Counted from the first letter of the stretch, positions 1 to 6,313 are shown. The stretch is DNA of 7,207 nt from Acidimicrobiia bacterium (GCA_016650415.1 JAENVU010000129.1:1-7207), one strand, 5' to 3'. The notes: a model not told the origin generated them from the sequence alone. Numbers and translations: made by a program.

Positions 1-732
1 GCCGCTGCGTACTTCCGGACGATGGCCCGGGCGGATGGCACCCAGCCGCCCGAACCCGATGGCATCAGCCTCTCCAAGGTCCTGGATGGTCGGTCCACGA
101 TCGCGGGCGAACTCTCCGGGCTCGCGGCCGAGACGGTGACCACCGCGCTGAGCGCGTTCATGGATCCACCCGCCGAAGGCGACGACCGCACTCCCGCGCA
201 ACGGAGGGCCGATTCACTCGTCCGCATCTGCGAAGTCGCGTTGGCCCAGGGAGCGTGGGGTGTGCGCGCCGGCGCAACCGTCACCGTCGTCGTCGACTGG
301 CACACCTTCACCAACGGCCGGCCGGGAGCGCGAGACGGCCAGTTCACCGGACCGATCCCGCGGGCCGAGGTCGAGCGCTTGTTGTGCGACTGCTCGGTGT
401 CGCGGGTGGTGATGGGACCGGACTCCAAGCCCTTGGACGTCGGGCGGTCGACCCGGGTGTGGTCGCCGGCGCTCCGAACCGCGATCACGGCCCGGGACCG
501 ACATTGCCGCTGGCCCGGCTGCGAGGTCCCGGCACCATGGACCGAGATTCACCACCACGAATCTTGGGAACATGGCGGCGAGACCTCGGCGACCAACGGC
601 GTCTCGATGTGTCCGCATCACCATCACTTCTTGCACCGAAATCCGCAGTGGACCACGACGTTCGAAGATCAGGTGCTACGCGTGTTCCGTCCCGACGGTC
701 GCGAGTTCACCCGCGCGCCGATACGGGAATAG
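1..732 (+). CDS. DUF222/HNH endonuclease (13E12 repeat family), 5' end missing
   Basis: Frame 1 is open from the first base, so the gene starts upstream and 243 codons are visible. Residues 1 to about 150 look like the end of the DUF222 region, with the family phrases PAQRRADSLV, PRAEVERLLCD and PLDVGRSTR. An HNH nuclease domain follows: CRWPGC (Cys169, Cys174), the IHHHESWEHGG segment with His184-186, Asn199, and CPHHHHF (Cys204, His206-209). Paired CxxxxC and CxxH clusters are typical zinc-holding residues around an HNH fold. The family is abundant in actinobacteria, often in many copies per genome. It is presumed to cleave DNA, but its biological role is poorly defined. The catalytic histidines and asparagine are present, so this copy looks intact over the visible part. 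The family call is firm; the exact function is not. Confidence 0.9.
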   Translation, partial: AAAYFRTMARADGTQPPEPDGISLSKVLDGRSTIAGELSGLAAETVTTALSAFMDPPAEGDDRTPAQRRADSLVRICEVALAQGAWGVRAGATVTVVVDWHTFTNGRPGARDGQFTGPIPRAEVERLLCDCSVSRVVMGPDSKPLDVGRSTRVWSPALRTAITARDRHCRWPGCEVPAPWTEIHHHESWEHGGETSATNGVSMCPHHHHFLHRNPQWTTTFEDQVLRVFRPDGREFTRAPIRE

Positions 733-752
733 GGACTCGGGCCAGTCACCGA

Positions 753-787
753 GCGAGTTCCGCGCCAGACTGGTCGCGCGAACTCGC
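753..787 (+). terminator. Strong hairpin after the DUF222/HNH gene, probable terminator
   Basis: The arms GCGAGTTC (753-760) and GAACTCGC (780-787) are perfect complements. Pairing continues inward with CGCG (761-764) against CGCG (775-778) and CCA (765-767) against TGG (771-773), leaving single-base bulges at 774 and 779 and a GAC loop. That makes about 15 base pairs, 20 bases after the stop codon. There is no T-tract, as is common for actinobacterial terminators. It separates the nuclease gene from the operon starting at 815. Confidence 0.6.
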
Positions 788-814
788 ACGTGATACGCAC
801 AGCGCCGTGAAATC

Positions 815-1465
815 ATGGATGGCCCCGTGAACCCGGCCGGCTCGATCGTGGAGACCGAGGACGATCCCACGCCGATCGTCCTGATCCTGGCGACCACGCT
901 GCGCCGCGCCGAGCAGACTCCGAAGCTCGCGGCGATGATGCAGAAGGCGAAGGGCAACGTCACGCTGCGCTCGACGGTCGACCCGCAAGCCGCGACCGTT
1001 CGGTTCCAACGGGGCCGGGTGCGCGTGGAGCGTGGGGTCGCCGCCGACACTCACGTCACGATCGCGACAGACATCAACCGGATGGCCGACGACGATGCGC
1101 CGAAGCCCCGGGTGAGTGGAGCGCTGGCCCACCTCCGATTGGCGCTGACGATTTCGAAGGTGCTCGAACCACCCCTCGGTACCTGGCAACAGGAAGCAGC
1201 CCGGTTCTGGGCCGGCGCGGCGGACCACTCCGGGATGCCGGCCGGTGTGCGAGTCGTCTGTCTCGACGACGGCACCGAGCTCATCCTCGGAGCCGAAGCC
1301 ACCGAGTTCGAGATCCACGGAACCGCGCACCGCCTGACCGCCGTCTTCACCGGCGGCAGCGTCTTCGGTGAGGACGTGCTGAACGGCAAGCTCTACGCCG
1401 TGGGCTCACTGCAGCACCTGGCCGAGATCACCGGCCGCTCGCTGGCATTCATGATGGGGCGTTGA
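815..1465 (+). CDS. SCP2-like (sterol carrier protein fold) protein
   Basis: This is a 216-residue soluble protein with no signal peptide or membrane segment. Residues about 45-125 follow the SCP2 sterol-carrier pattern: a strand (NVTLRSTVD), a strand pair around GRVRVERG, then a hydrophobic strand with THVTIATDINRM and a later ISKVLEPP helix. The C-terminal third (VRVVCLDDGTELILG, then GKLYAVGSLQHLAEITG) may be a second, degenerate unit of the same fold. SCP2 domains bind sterols, acyl chains or other hydrophobic ligands. Here that role is inferred from pattern, not from catalytic residues. ATG 815 was chosen as the start; an in-frame GTG at 827 is possible, and neither has a clear ribosome binding site. 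The stop codon lies one base before the next ATG, making this the first gene of the operon. An uncharacterised family is the alternative. Confidence 0.6.
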   Translation: MDGPVNPAGSIVETEDDPTPIVLILATTLRRAEQTPKLAAMMQKAKGNVTLRSTVDPQAATVRFQRGRVRVERGVAADTHVTIATDINRMADDDAPKPRVSGALAHLRLALTISKVLEPPLGTWQQEAARFWAGAADHSGMPAGVRVVCLDDGTELILGAEATEFEIHGTAHRLTAVFTGGSVFGEDVLNGKLYAVGSLQHLAEITGRSLAFMMGR

Positions 1466-1466
1466 C

Positions 1467-2849
1467 ATGGCCGACCTCGACGCCGCGCGCGTTCCCGCCT
1501 GGCTCGACGAACACGACATCCGCTGGGTCAAGACCGAGAGCAGCTCCCTCGACGGTCTGGTCGTGGGTAAGCACATCGGTCGGGCGAAGTTCGCGAAGAC
1601 GCTGCCACTCGGCAACGCCATCACCGAACTCGTCCTCGGCTACGACCTCGGCGGGACGCCCTACCTCGCCTGGTGGGACGACTGGCGGGCCGACGCGCTG
1701 GGCGACATCCATCAACGCCCCGATCTCACGACCCTCGTCGTGGCCCCCGACCGGCCCCGCACCGCCAACGTCATCTGCGACTTCGTCACCGCGAACGACG
1801 AGCCCCTTCCGAGCTGCTCGCGCGGGGTGCTGCGCACCGTCCTGGAGCAGCTCGCGGCCCGCGGTTTCGCCGCCAAGGCTGCGTTCGAGATCGAAGCCAT
1901 GCTCTTCACCGACTCGTTGGCGACGGCGCGCCGCCGGCACTTCCGAGGCCTGACACCGATGTCGACCGACGTCGCCATCGGGTATCTGCACCACAACTCG
2001 CGTCAGCAACTGGCGTACATCGACGACGTACTACTCCGGCTGGAAGCGTTGGGCATACCGGTCGAGGGCTGGCACGACGAAGCCGCACCCGCGCAATTCG
2101 AGATCAACGTCGACCCGGCCGACCCACTCACCGCGTGCGATCACGTGGTGCGGGCCAAGCAGGTCATGCGCGAAGTCGCGATGGAGCAGGGCCACGTCGT
2201 GACATTCATGGCCAAGCCGTCGGCGGAGTACGGCAACGGGTTGCACGTGCACCATTCGTTGACCCGCGATGGTGAGCCGGTCTTCTACGCACCCGACGGT
2301 CGGATGAGTGAGACTACGAGCCACTGGATCGGCGGGTTGATGGCCCACGCGGCCGCCGCGACATCGTTCCTCTGCCCCATGATCAACTCCTACCGGCGCA
2401 TGGTGGGCTTCGCCGCCGTGCCGACGGTGGCGTCCTGGGGCGAGGACAACAAGTCGGCGGCACTGCGCGTGCTGTCGATCGAACCCAAAGCCGCTCGGGT
2501 CGAGAACCGCGTGGCGGGCGGCGACGCGAACCCGTATCTGGTACTCGCCGCGACCCTGGCGAGCGGCATCGCCGGGCTCGACGCCGAGGCTCCCCTCCCT
2601 GCACCGCTCGCCGTCAGCGGATGGGGGCTCCCGCCCCAGGGCTACCCGCACTTGCCCAACTCGATCACCCGTGCCGCCGACACGCTCGAAGCCGATACCG
2701 GACTCGCGGCGGTGCTCGGCGCAGACTTCGTGCGGTATTGGATCAACACTCGACGATGGGAATGGCTGATGTTCCACACGACCGGCGGTGACCCCACCGC
2801 CGAGACCGTGACCGAGTGGGAACTCGACCGGTACTTCGAGCTGACGTGA
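1467..2849 (+). CDS. Glutamine synthetase-fold ligase, gamma-glutamylamine (PuuA/GlnA3-like) type
   Basis: The 460-residue length fits the glutamine synthetase family, which joins glutamate to an amine using ATP. Metal-site residues are visible: FEIE (Glu141, Glu143), HDEAAPAQFEIN (Glu205, Glu212), GNGLHVHHS (His260, His262) and ARVENR (Glu346). The NSYRR segment (307-311), WGEDNKSAALR (324-334) and ANPYLVLAATLASG (354-367) complete the catalytic domain. The C-terminus (VTEWELDRYF) is of the polyamine/amine ligase type and has no adenylylation-site tyrosine loop. The flap position equivalent to Salmonella Glu327, which helps form the ammonium site, is Ala317 by ungapped comparison, and the usual WGxxNR is WGxxNK. 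An amine substrate such as putrescine or another polyamine, rather than ammonia, is therefore inferred. GGGG at 1456-1459 is a usable ribosome binding site. The GTGA overlap with the next gene suggests coupled translation. Family certain, substrate not. Confidence 0.88.
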   Translation: MADLDAARVPAWLDEHDIRWVKTESSSLDGLVVGKHIGRAKFAKTLPLGNAITELVLGYDLGGTPYLAWWDDWRADALGDIHQRPDLTTLVVAPDRPRTANVICDFVTANDEPLPSCSRGVLRTVLEQLAARGFAAKAAFEIEAMLFTDSLATARRRHFRGLTPMSTDVAIGYLHHNSRQQLAYIDDVLLRLEALGIPVEGWHDEAAPAQFEINVDPADPLTACDHVVRAKQVMREVAMEQGHVVTFMAKPSAEYGNGLHVHHSLTRDGEPVFYAPDGRMSETTSHWIGGLMAHAAAATSFLCPMINSYRRMVGFAAVPTVASWGEDNKSAALRVLSIEPKAARVENRVAGGDANPYLVLAATLASGIAGLDAEAPLPAPLAVSGWGLPPQGYPHLPNSITRAADTLEADTGLAAVLGADFVRYWINTRRWEWLMFHTTGGDPTAETVTEWELDRYFELT

Positions 2850-3547
2850 GCCGGACCCACGGCCGCGTCGTCGGCATCATCGGACACGTCACCCCGGTCA
2901 GCGGCGACGAAGGTGTCGCGATCGATCACTTCATGGCCACGACCGCCTACGTGAAAGCAGTGCAGCGAGCCGGCGCGACACCCGTGATCCTCCCGATCGT
3001 CGACCCGGCCGACATCGAGCGCCTGCTCGATGCGGTTGACGCCGTGGTGATCACCGGGGGACGCGATGTCGACCCCGGGGTCTACGGCCACGCGCCGCAC
3101 GCGAGCCTCGGTCCGACCGATCCCGAGCGCGACCGGGCCGACATCGCCATCGCGCGGGCGGTGGTCGAGCGCGACCAACCAACGCTCGCGGTGTGCCGGG
3201 GAATCCAGATCCTGAACGTCGCCCTCGGCGGCACCCTCGACCAGCACGTCGACGATCACATGCGACTCGACCAGTACAACCTCGACGCGCACACGGTCAC
3301 GATCACGCCGGGATCCCGACTCTCGAGCATCGTCGGCACCGAGCTGCTGGGCGTCAACACACTGCACCACCAGGTGCTCGGCGAGCTCGGCACCAACGTC
3401 GTCGCGGTGGCACACAACGAGCACGGTCACGTGGAGGGCATCGAGATCGATGGAGCACCGAACGTGCTCGGTGTGCAATGGCACCCGGAGTTCCTCCGCC
3501 ACCGCGCCGACCATCTCGCGCTCTTCGCGCAGCTCGTCGACGGCTGA
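2846..3547 (+). CDS. Peptidase C26 / class I glutamine amidotransferase-like hydrolase (PuuD-like)
   Basis: This 233-residue cytoplasmic protein has the alpha/beta fold of gamma-glutamyl-gamma-aminobutyrate hydrolases. Key segments are GGRDVDPGVYG (71-81), the nucleophile elbow AVCRGIQILNVALGG with Cys117, NTLHHQ (171-176), and GVQWHPEF with His213 and Glu215 completing the Cys-His-Glu triad. PuuD enzymes cleave the gamma-glutamyl amide bond of gamma-glutamyl-GABA, regenerating glutamate. That activity would remove the glutamyl tag added by the upstream ligase. The GTG at 2846 is chosen because it overlaps the ligase stop as GTGA, the classic coupled arrangement, and gives the family's usual N-terminus (VVGIIGHV). 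An ATG at 2816 would add ten residues inside the ligase gene and is less likely. The C26 call is firm; the exact substrate follows from context only. Confidence 0.88.
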   Translation: MSRTHGRVVGIIGHVTPVSGDEGVAIDHFMATTAYVKAVQRAGATPVILPIVDPADIERLLDAVDAVVITGGRDVDPGVYGHAPHASLGPTDPERDRADIAIARAVVERDQPTLAVCRGIQILNVALGGTLDQHVDDHMRLDQYNLDAHTVTITPGSRLSSIVGTELLGVNTLHHQVLGELGTNVVAVAHNEHGHVEGIEIDGAPNVLGVQWHPEFLRHRADHLALFAQLVDG

Positions 3548-3552
3548 CGCTG

Positions 3553-4347
3553 ATGACCGATTCGAAGCAGCTCCCGGTGCGGCAGGAGCCGCCGCCGTTT
3601 CGGACCGTCACCGTCGCGGCAACCGAGTTGGTCTCACCTCACCTGCAACGGATCGTCCTCGCCGGACCCGAGCTCGACGGGTTCGAGGTCACCGAGCCCG
3701 CGAGCAGCGTGCGGCTGCTGCTGCCCTCGGCCGGTCGGACCGAGCTGGTCCTCCCGAGCTGGACCGGCAACGAGTTCCTGCTGCCCGACGGTGCGCGCCC
3801 CGCGATCAGAACCCTCACCCCGCCACTGCGTGGGCCGGCGGAGCCGAACCTCACCCTCGATGTCGTCCTGCACGACGCCGGGATCCTGACCGATTGGGCC
3901 CGAACCGTGGAACCCGGCGCGACGGTCGCGGTCTCCGGTCCCGGTCGGGGGTACGCCATCGACGCGGCCGCGCCGAACTTCCTCCTCGCCGGCGACGAAT
4001 CGGCGCTCCCGGCACTGAGCCAGGTACTGAGCGCGATCCCGAGGTCGACGCTGGTGCACGTCGTCGTCGAGGTCATCGATCCCGACGCGGTGGAGCGGCT
4101 TCCGCAGCGCGATGGCGTCACCATCGAGCATCACGTCGTCTCCGGCGACACGACACCCGGCGACGCGATGGCGACGGCCCTCGCCCACGTCCCCATCGCA
4201 CCGGACACCCGGGTGTGGGTCGCGGGTGAAGCGGCCGCCGTCCAGCGCGTTCGCCGGGAGTTCTTCACCGGCCGCGGCATACCCCGGAGCCACTGCACCA
4301 TCCGCGGCTACTGGAAGGCGGGTCGCGACGGTGTCGACGGGACGTGA
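3553..4347 (+). CDS. Siderophore-interacting-protein family FAD/NAD(P)H reductase
   Basis: This 264-residue protein has the SIP/ViuB architecture. An FAD-binding beta barrel at residues 14-135 includes FRTVTVAATELVSPHLQRI, RTLTPPLR (86-93), LDVVLHD (103-108) and GPGRGY (129-134). A C-terminal NAD(P)H-binding-like domain holds LLAGDESALPAL (145-156), VWVAGEAAAVQRVRR (221-235) and the terminal GYWKAG (252-257). Family members reduce ferric siderophores with a bound flavin. The usual RxYTxR flavin motif reads RTLTPP here, with Leu88 for the aromatic residue, so flavin contacts may be modified. The start ATG is 5 bases after the preceding stop with no evident ribosome binding site, suggesting re-initiation by the same ribosomes. 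No siderophore biosynthesis or uptake gene is nearby, so iron release is only the family default; the protein may serve the operon's amine chemistry instead. Confidence 0.85.
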   Translation: MTDSKQLPVRQEPPPFRTVTVAATELVSPHLQRIVLAGPELDGFEVTEPASSVRLLLPSAGRTELVLPSWTGNEFLLPDGARPAIRTLTPPLRGPAEPNLTLDVVLHDAGILTDWARTVEPGATVAVSGPGRGYAIDAAAPNFLLAGDESALPALSQVLSAIPRSTLVHVVVEVIDPDAVERLPQRDGVTIEHHVVSGDTTPGDAMATALAHVPIAPDTRVWVAGEAAAVQRVRREFFTGRGIPRSHCTIRGYWKAGRDGVDGT

Positions 4348-4365
4348 TCAACCCTGTCCCCGTTG
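4335..4365 (+). terminator. Possible terminator at the end of the four-gene operon
   Basis: CGACGGGAC (4335-4343) can pair with GTCCCCGTTG (4356-4365), with one bulged C and one G-T pair, around a 12-base loop that contains the operon's last stop codon. The T-rich CTCTTT follows at 4366-4371. It would separate the operon from the cold-shock gene. The stem overlaps the stop codon region, which is less usual, so this is a moderate call. Confidence 0.4.
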
Positions 4366-4405
4366 CTCTTTGTCGCCGCGTACGACCTCGGCGGTCCACA
4401 GCACC

Positions 4406-4411
4406 TAGTGT
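4406..4411 (+). promoter_or_regulatory. Candidate -10 element (TAGTGT) for the cold-shock gene
   Basis: TAGTGT matches the actinobacterial TANNNT -10 pattern and lies in the only sizeable gap upstream of the cold-shock gene. No convincing -35 hexamer is seen at 16-19 bases upstream. A start of transcription near 4418 would give a leader of about 50 bases beginning at the hairpin at 4417-4451. Confidence 0.35.
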
Positions 4412-4416
4412 GTCGG

Positions 4417-4451
4417 TCGCGAGTCGATCAAAATCCCTTGGTCGATCGCGA
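4417..4451 (+). promoter_or_regulatory. Leader hairpin upstream of the cold-shock gene
   Basis: TCGCGA (4417-4422), bulged G4423, TCGA and TCA (to 4430) pair with TGG, TCGA and TCGCGA (4439-4451). The stem is about 13 pairs, including one G-T, closed by the 8-base loop AAATCCCT. An A-rich stretch (4452-4467) with a weak GAG at 4462-4464 then precedes the GTG start. Cold-shock genes commonly have structured, temperature-responsive leaders; that role is inferred here. The inverted repeat could instead be a protein-binding site at DNA level. Confidence 0.5.
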
Positions 4452-4470
4452 ACAAAGAAACGAGAAATCT

Positions 4471-4671
4471 GTGCAGCAAGGCACCGTAAAGTTCTTCAAT
4501 GCCGAAAAGGGTTTCGGCTTCATCTCGCGTGACTCCGGTGAGGATGTGTTCGTTCACTTCTCGGCGATTCAGGCCGATGGGTACAAGACCCTCGAAGATG
4601 GCCAGCGCGTCGAGTTCGACACTGCTCCCGGTCGCAAAGGCGAAGAGGCGCAGAACGTTCGCGTCATCTGA
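4471..4671 (+). CDS. csp: Cold-shock domain protein (CspA family)
   Basis: A 66-residue protein, the standard CspA size, comprising one OB-fold nucleic-acid-binding domain. RNP1 is KGFGFI (13-18) and RNP2 is VFVHF (26-30), with the flanking GTVKFFN, HFSAIQ and GQRVEF segments all canonical. Such proteins bind single-stranded RNA or DNA and melt secondary structure, acting as RNA chaperones during cold or growth changes. The GTG at 4471 is chosen because the family always begins one to a few residues before GTVKWF/GTVKFF. The frame stays open upstream to an alternative TTG at 4363, but that segment has no family resemblance and contains the leader hairpin. The gene stands alone with its own leader and terminator. 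Confidence 0.95.
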   Translation: MQQGTVKFFNAEKGFGFISRDSGEDVFVHFSAIQADGYKTLEDGQRVEFDTAPGRKGEEAQNVRVI

Positions 4672-4689
4672 GACCTAGTTCTTCCGATT

Positions 4690-4715
4690 GAAGCCGCCGG
4701 TTTTCCGGCGGCTTC
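4690..4715. terminator. Perfect hairpin between convergent genes, bidirectional terminator
   Basis: GAAGCCGCCGG (4690-4700) and CCGGCGGCTTC (4705-4715) are exact complements around a TTTT loop, 18 bases after the cold-shock stop codon. The structure is symmetric and lies between two genes that run toward each other, so it can end transcription from both sides. There is no long T-tract on either side. This is the clearest terminator in the window. Confidence 0.85.
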
Positions 4716-4763
4716 GTCGCGTCCGGACGCTGTCTTCCCCGCCCGTCTCCCGCCCGCGTCGGG

Positions 4764-5831
4764 CTACCAGATGCCCGCGGCGGCATGGAACGCCGGCTTC
4801 GGCGAGAAGTCCGAGTGCAGCAGTCCGAAGTTCTGTTCCGCAACACCCGAGCCGGTCGCGCCGTCACGACCGGCGTGCCAGAACAACGGACCCGCCCACG
4901 CCCAGGTGCGCCACTGGACGAACTCCTCCTGGAGCCATTGGACCTGGGTCTGCTCCGTGACACAGCCCGGGCAGTACCCCGTCGGCGGACCGGTCTCGGT
5001 TCCCCAGATCTGTTTCCATCCGTCGCCATTCGCCGTCATGACGTCGTGCATCGTCTTGGTGTAGGCGAAGGAGTTCCAACCGATCGATCCGGGCGTGTCG
5101 GTCAGCGGCGAGAACGGAACCGGTGCGTACGGGTGATGCGCGACGGCATCGAACGCGTTGCGGGCGCCGGAGAAGTACATCGCCTTGAGGAAGTTGACGG
5201 GATGCCGGGCGTTGTGCGGATCCTGGTTGAGGTCACCGTTCGGGGCGAGGCCGCCCGTGATGATGATCGAGTCGGGGTCGACACTCTTGGCCGCGAAGTA
5301 TGCGTGGCGCAGGAGATCGACGTACCCGGGCGCGTCGGGCGCCGTGCTCCAGAACGGTGGGTTGTTGGGTTCGTTCCAGATCTCCCACGCGCGGATCTTG
5401 GTACCGGCGGCACCACCGGCGCGATGGCGCGAGACCGCCTCACGAACGAGCGTCGCGTAGGTGGCGGGATCGGTGGGCGGAGTATTCAGGCTCTTGCCTT
5501 GGTTGGCCCACGGTGGGGTCCAGATCGGCACGGCCAGCACTTCGAGGCCCTGCCGCTCGGCCATGCGCACGAGGGCGTCGTACGTCGACCAATCCCAGTC
5601 CCCCGGACCGCGCGGTTGCACGATCTCCCAATCGAGATCGAGTCGTACCCAATGGGCACCCGTCTGGGCGAGACGGCCCAGTTCCAACTCTTGGTCGCTC
5701 GGGGCGCTCGCGAGAAAGTCGGAGCCGGTGGAGATGCCCGCGGTGGACGGGACATGGCCCCGACACCCCACGACCGCGACCAGCACCACGAGGACAACGA
5801 CGAGACGCACGCACCGAGATAGGGACCGCAT
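4764..5831 (-). CDS. Clan GH-A (GH39/GH5-like) glycoside hydrolase, lipoprotein
   Basis: A 355-residue secreted protein. The N-terminus has arginines (MRSLSRCVR), a hydrophobic run (10-21) and the lipobox VVGC, so Cys23 is probably lipidated and the enzyme anchored outside the membrane. The rest fits a TIM-barrel glycosidase of clan GH-A: HWVRLDLDWEIVQP (60-73), the acid/base motif WEIWNEPNN with Glu154, a HHPYAP strand (232-237), and the probable nucleophile Glu279 in IWGTETGPP. Both catalytic glutamates are present. Cys287 and Cys290 could form a disulfide. The substrate cannot be read from sequence; beta-glycosides or exopolysaccharide are family possibilities. ATG 5831 is preferred because it gives a normal signal peptide; a GTG at 5864, just after an in-frame stop, would add 11 residues. 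It is the last gene of the minus-strand group. Confidence 0.82.
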   Translation of the reverse strand: MRSLSRCVRLVVVLVVLVAVVGCRGHVPSTAGISTGSDFLASAPSDQELELGRLAQTGAHWVRLDLDWEIVQPRGPGDWDWSTYDALVRMAERQGLEVLAVPIWTPPWANQGKSLNTPPTDPATYATLVREAVSRHRAGGAAGTKIRAWEIWNEPNNPPFWSTAPDAPGYVDLLRHAYFAAKSVDPDSIIITGGLAPNGDLNQDPHNARHPVNFLKAMYFSGARNAFDAVAHHPYAPVPFSPLTDTPGSIGWNSFAYTKTMHDVMTANGDGWKQIWGTETGPPTGYCPGCVTEQTQVQWLQEEFVQWRTWAWAGPLFWHAGRDGATGSGVAEQNFGLLHSDFSPKPAFHAAAGIW

Positions 5832-5873
5832 ACCCACCACACCCACAGGGAACCAGCCCGACACCTAACGCGG

Positions 5874-5907
5874 CCGGTCGCCCGGGGTCAAGCGCGCCGC
5901 CGACCGG
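5874..5907 (-). terminator. Weak inverted repeat after the VOC gene
   Basis: CCGGTCG (5874-5880) and CGACCGG (5901-5907) are exact complements around a 20-base GC-rich loop, just beyond the stop codon of the minus-strand VOC gene. It could be a terminator separating VOC from the glycosidase gene. The stem is short and the loop large, so chance in GC-rich DNA is a real alternative. Confidence 0.3.
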
Positions 5908-5912
5908 GGCAC

Positions 5913-6272
5913 TCAGGCCGGGGCGCCGACCTCGTGGAGTTCGATCCCGTTCCCGGCCGGATCCTTCAGAAACGCCTGCAGGTTGCTCGCGACGGGGACC
6001 GCGTCCGAGACCTCGAGCCCCCGGGCCCGCAACTCCTCGATCGTGGCTCGGATATCGGCCACCCGGACGGCGAAGTGCTGTCCGAGTTCGGCCGGAACCG
6101 GCGCCTCGATCAGATGGAGCTGACGACCGCCGAAATCGATCCAGGCACCGCCGAAACCGAAATCCGGCCGATCATCTCGCTCGACCCCGCCCAACACCCC
6201 CGTGTAGAACGCCAACGCCTCGGCGACGTCGGAGACGTTGATCGAGACATGGTGAATATCGAGCGGCTGCAT
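5913..6272 (-). CDS. VOC superfamily (glyoxalase/dioxygenase fold) protein
   Basis: A 119-residue protein made of two beta-alpha-beta-beta-beta modules. The first module begins IHHVSINVSDVAEALAFYTGVLG and ends QLHLIE; the second begins GQHFAVRVADIRATIEELRARG and ends DPAGNGIELHE. The usual metal-ligand positions are filled: His8, Glu56, His66 and Glu111, so a divalent-metal enzyme is likely. VOC proteins include glyoxalase I, methylmalonyl-CoA epimerase, extradiol dioxygenases and resistance proteins. The sequence does not allow a choice, although the short length and GNGIELHE ending resemble generic glyoxalase-like members. ATG 6272 is chosen for its fold-initial sequence and the AAGGA upstream (10-base spacing). 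It lies 41 bases after the YkgJ-like gene, probably in one transcript. Confidence 0.85.
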   Translation of the reverse strand: MQPLDIHHVSINVSDVAEALAFYTGVLGGVERDDRPDFGFGGAWIDFGGRQLHLIEAPVPAELGQHFAVRVADIRATIEELRARGLEVSDAVPVASNLQAFLKDPAGNGIELHEVGAPA

Positions 6273-6313
6273 CGGCGGAGTTTCCTTCACCTCGTGGCCC
6301 GCCGCAACGTGGC

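Noticed and set aside
733..814. A riboswitch or promoter for the four-gene operon
   Set aside because: The gap is only 82 bases and is mostly taken up by the hairpin at 753-787; no TANNNT -10 element or aptamer-like pattern was found.
2642..3514. A 290-codon minus-strand reading frame opposite the hydrolase gene
   Set aside because: It is composed of His/Val/Asp/Arg-rich shadow sequence, with no recognisable domain, opposite a clearly conserved gene.
3193..3552. A 120-codon N-terminal extension of the SIP-type gene
   Set aside because: It overlaps the C26 hydrolase in another frame, is Arg/Pro/His-rich and has no family resemblance; the family N-terminus begins just after the ATG at 3553.
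4363..4470. A 36-residue N-terminal extension of the cold-shock protein from TTG 4363
   Set aside because: Cold-shock proteins of this type begin just before GTVKFF, and this stretch contains the candidate -10 element and the leader hairpin.
5300..6241. A 313-codon plus-strand reading frame over the glycosidase and VOC genes
   Set aside because: It is almost entirely Arg/Pro/Ser-rich, spans two real minus-strand genes and matches no known fold.
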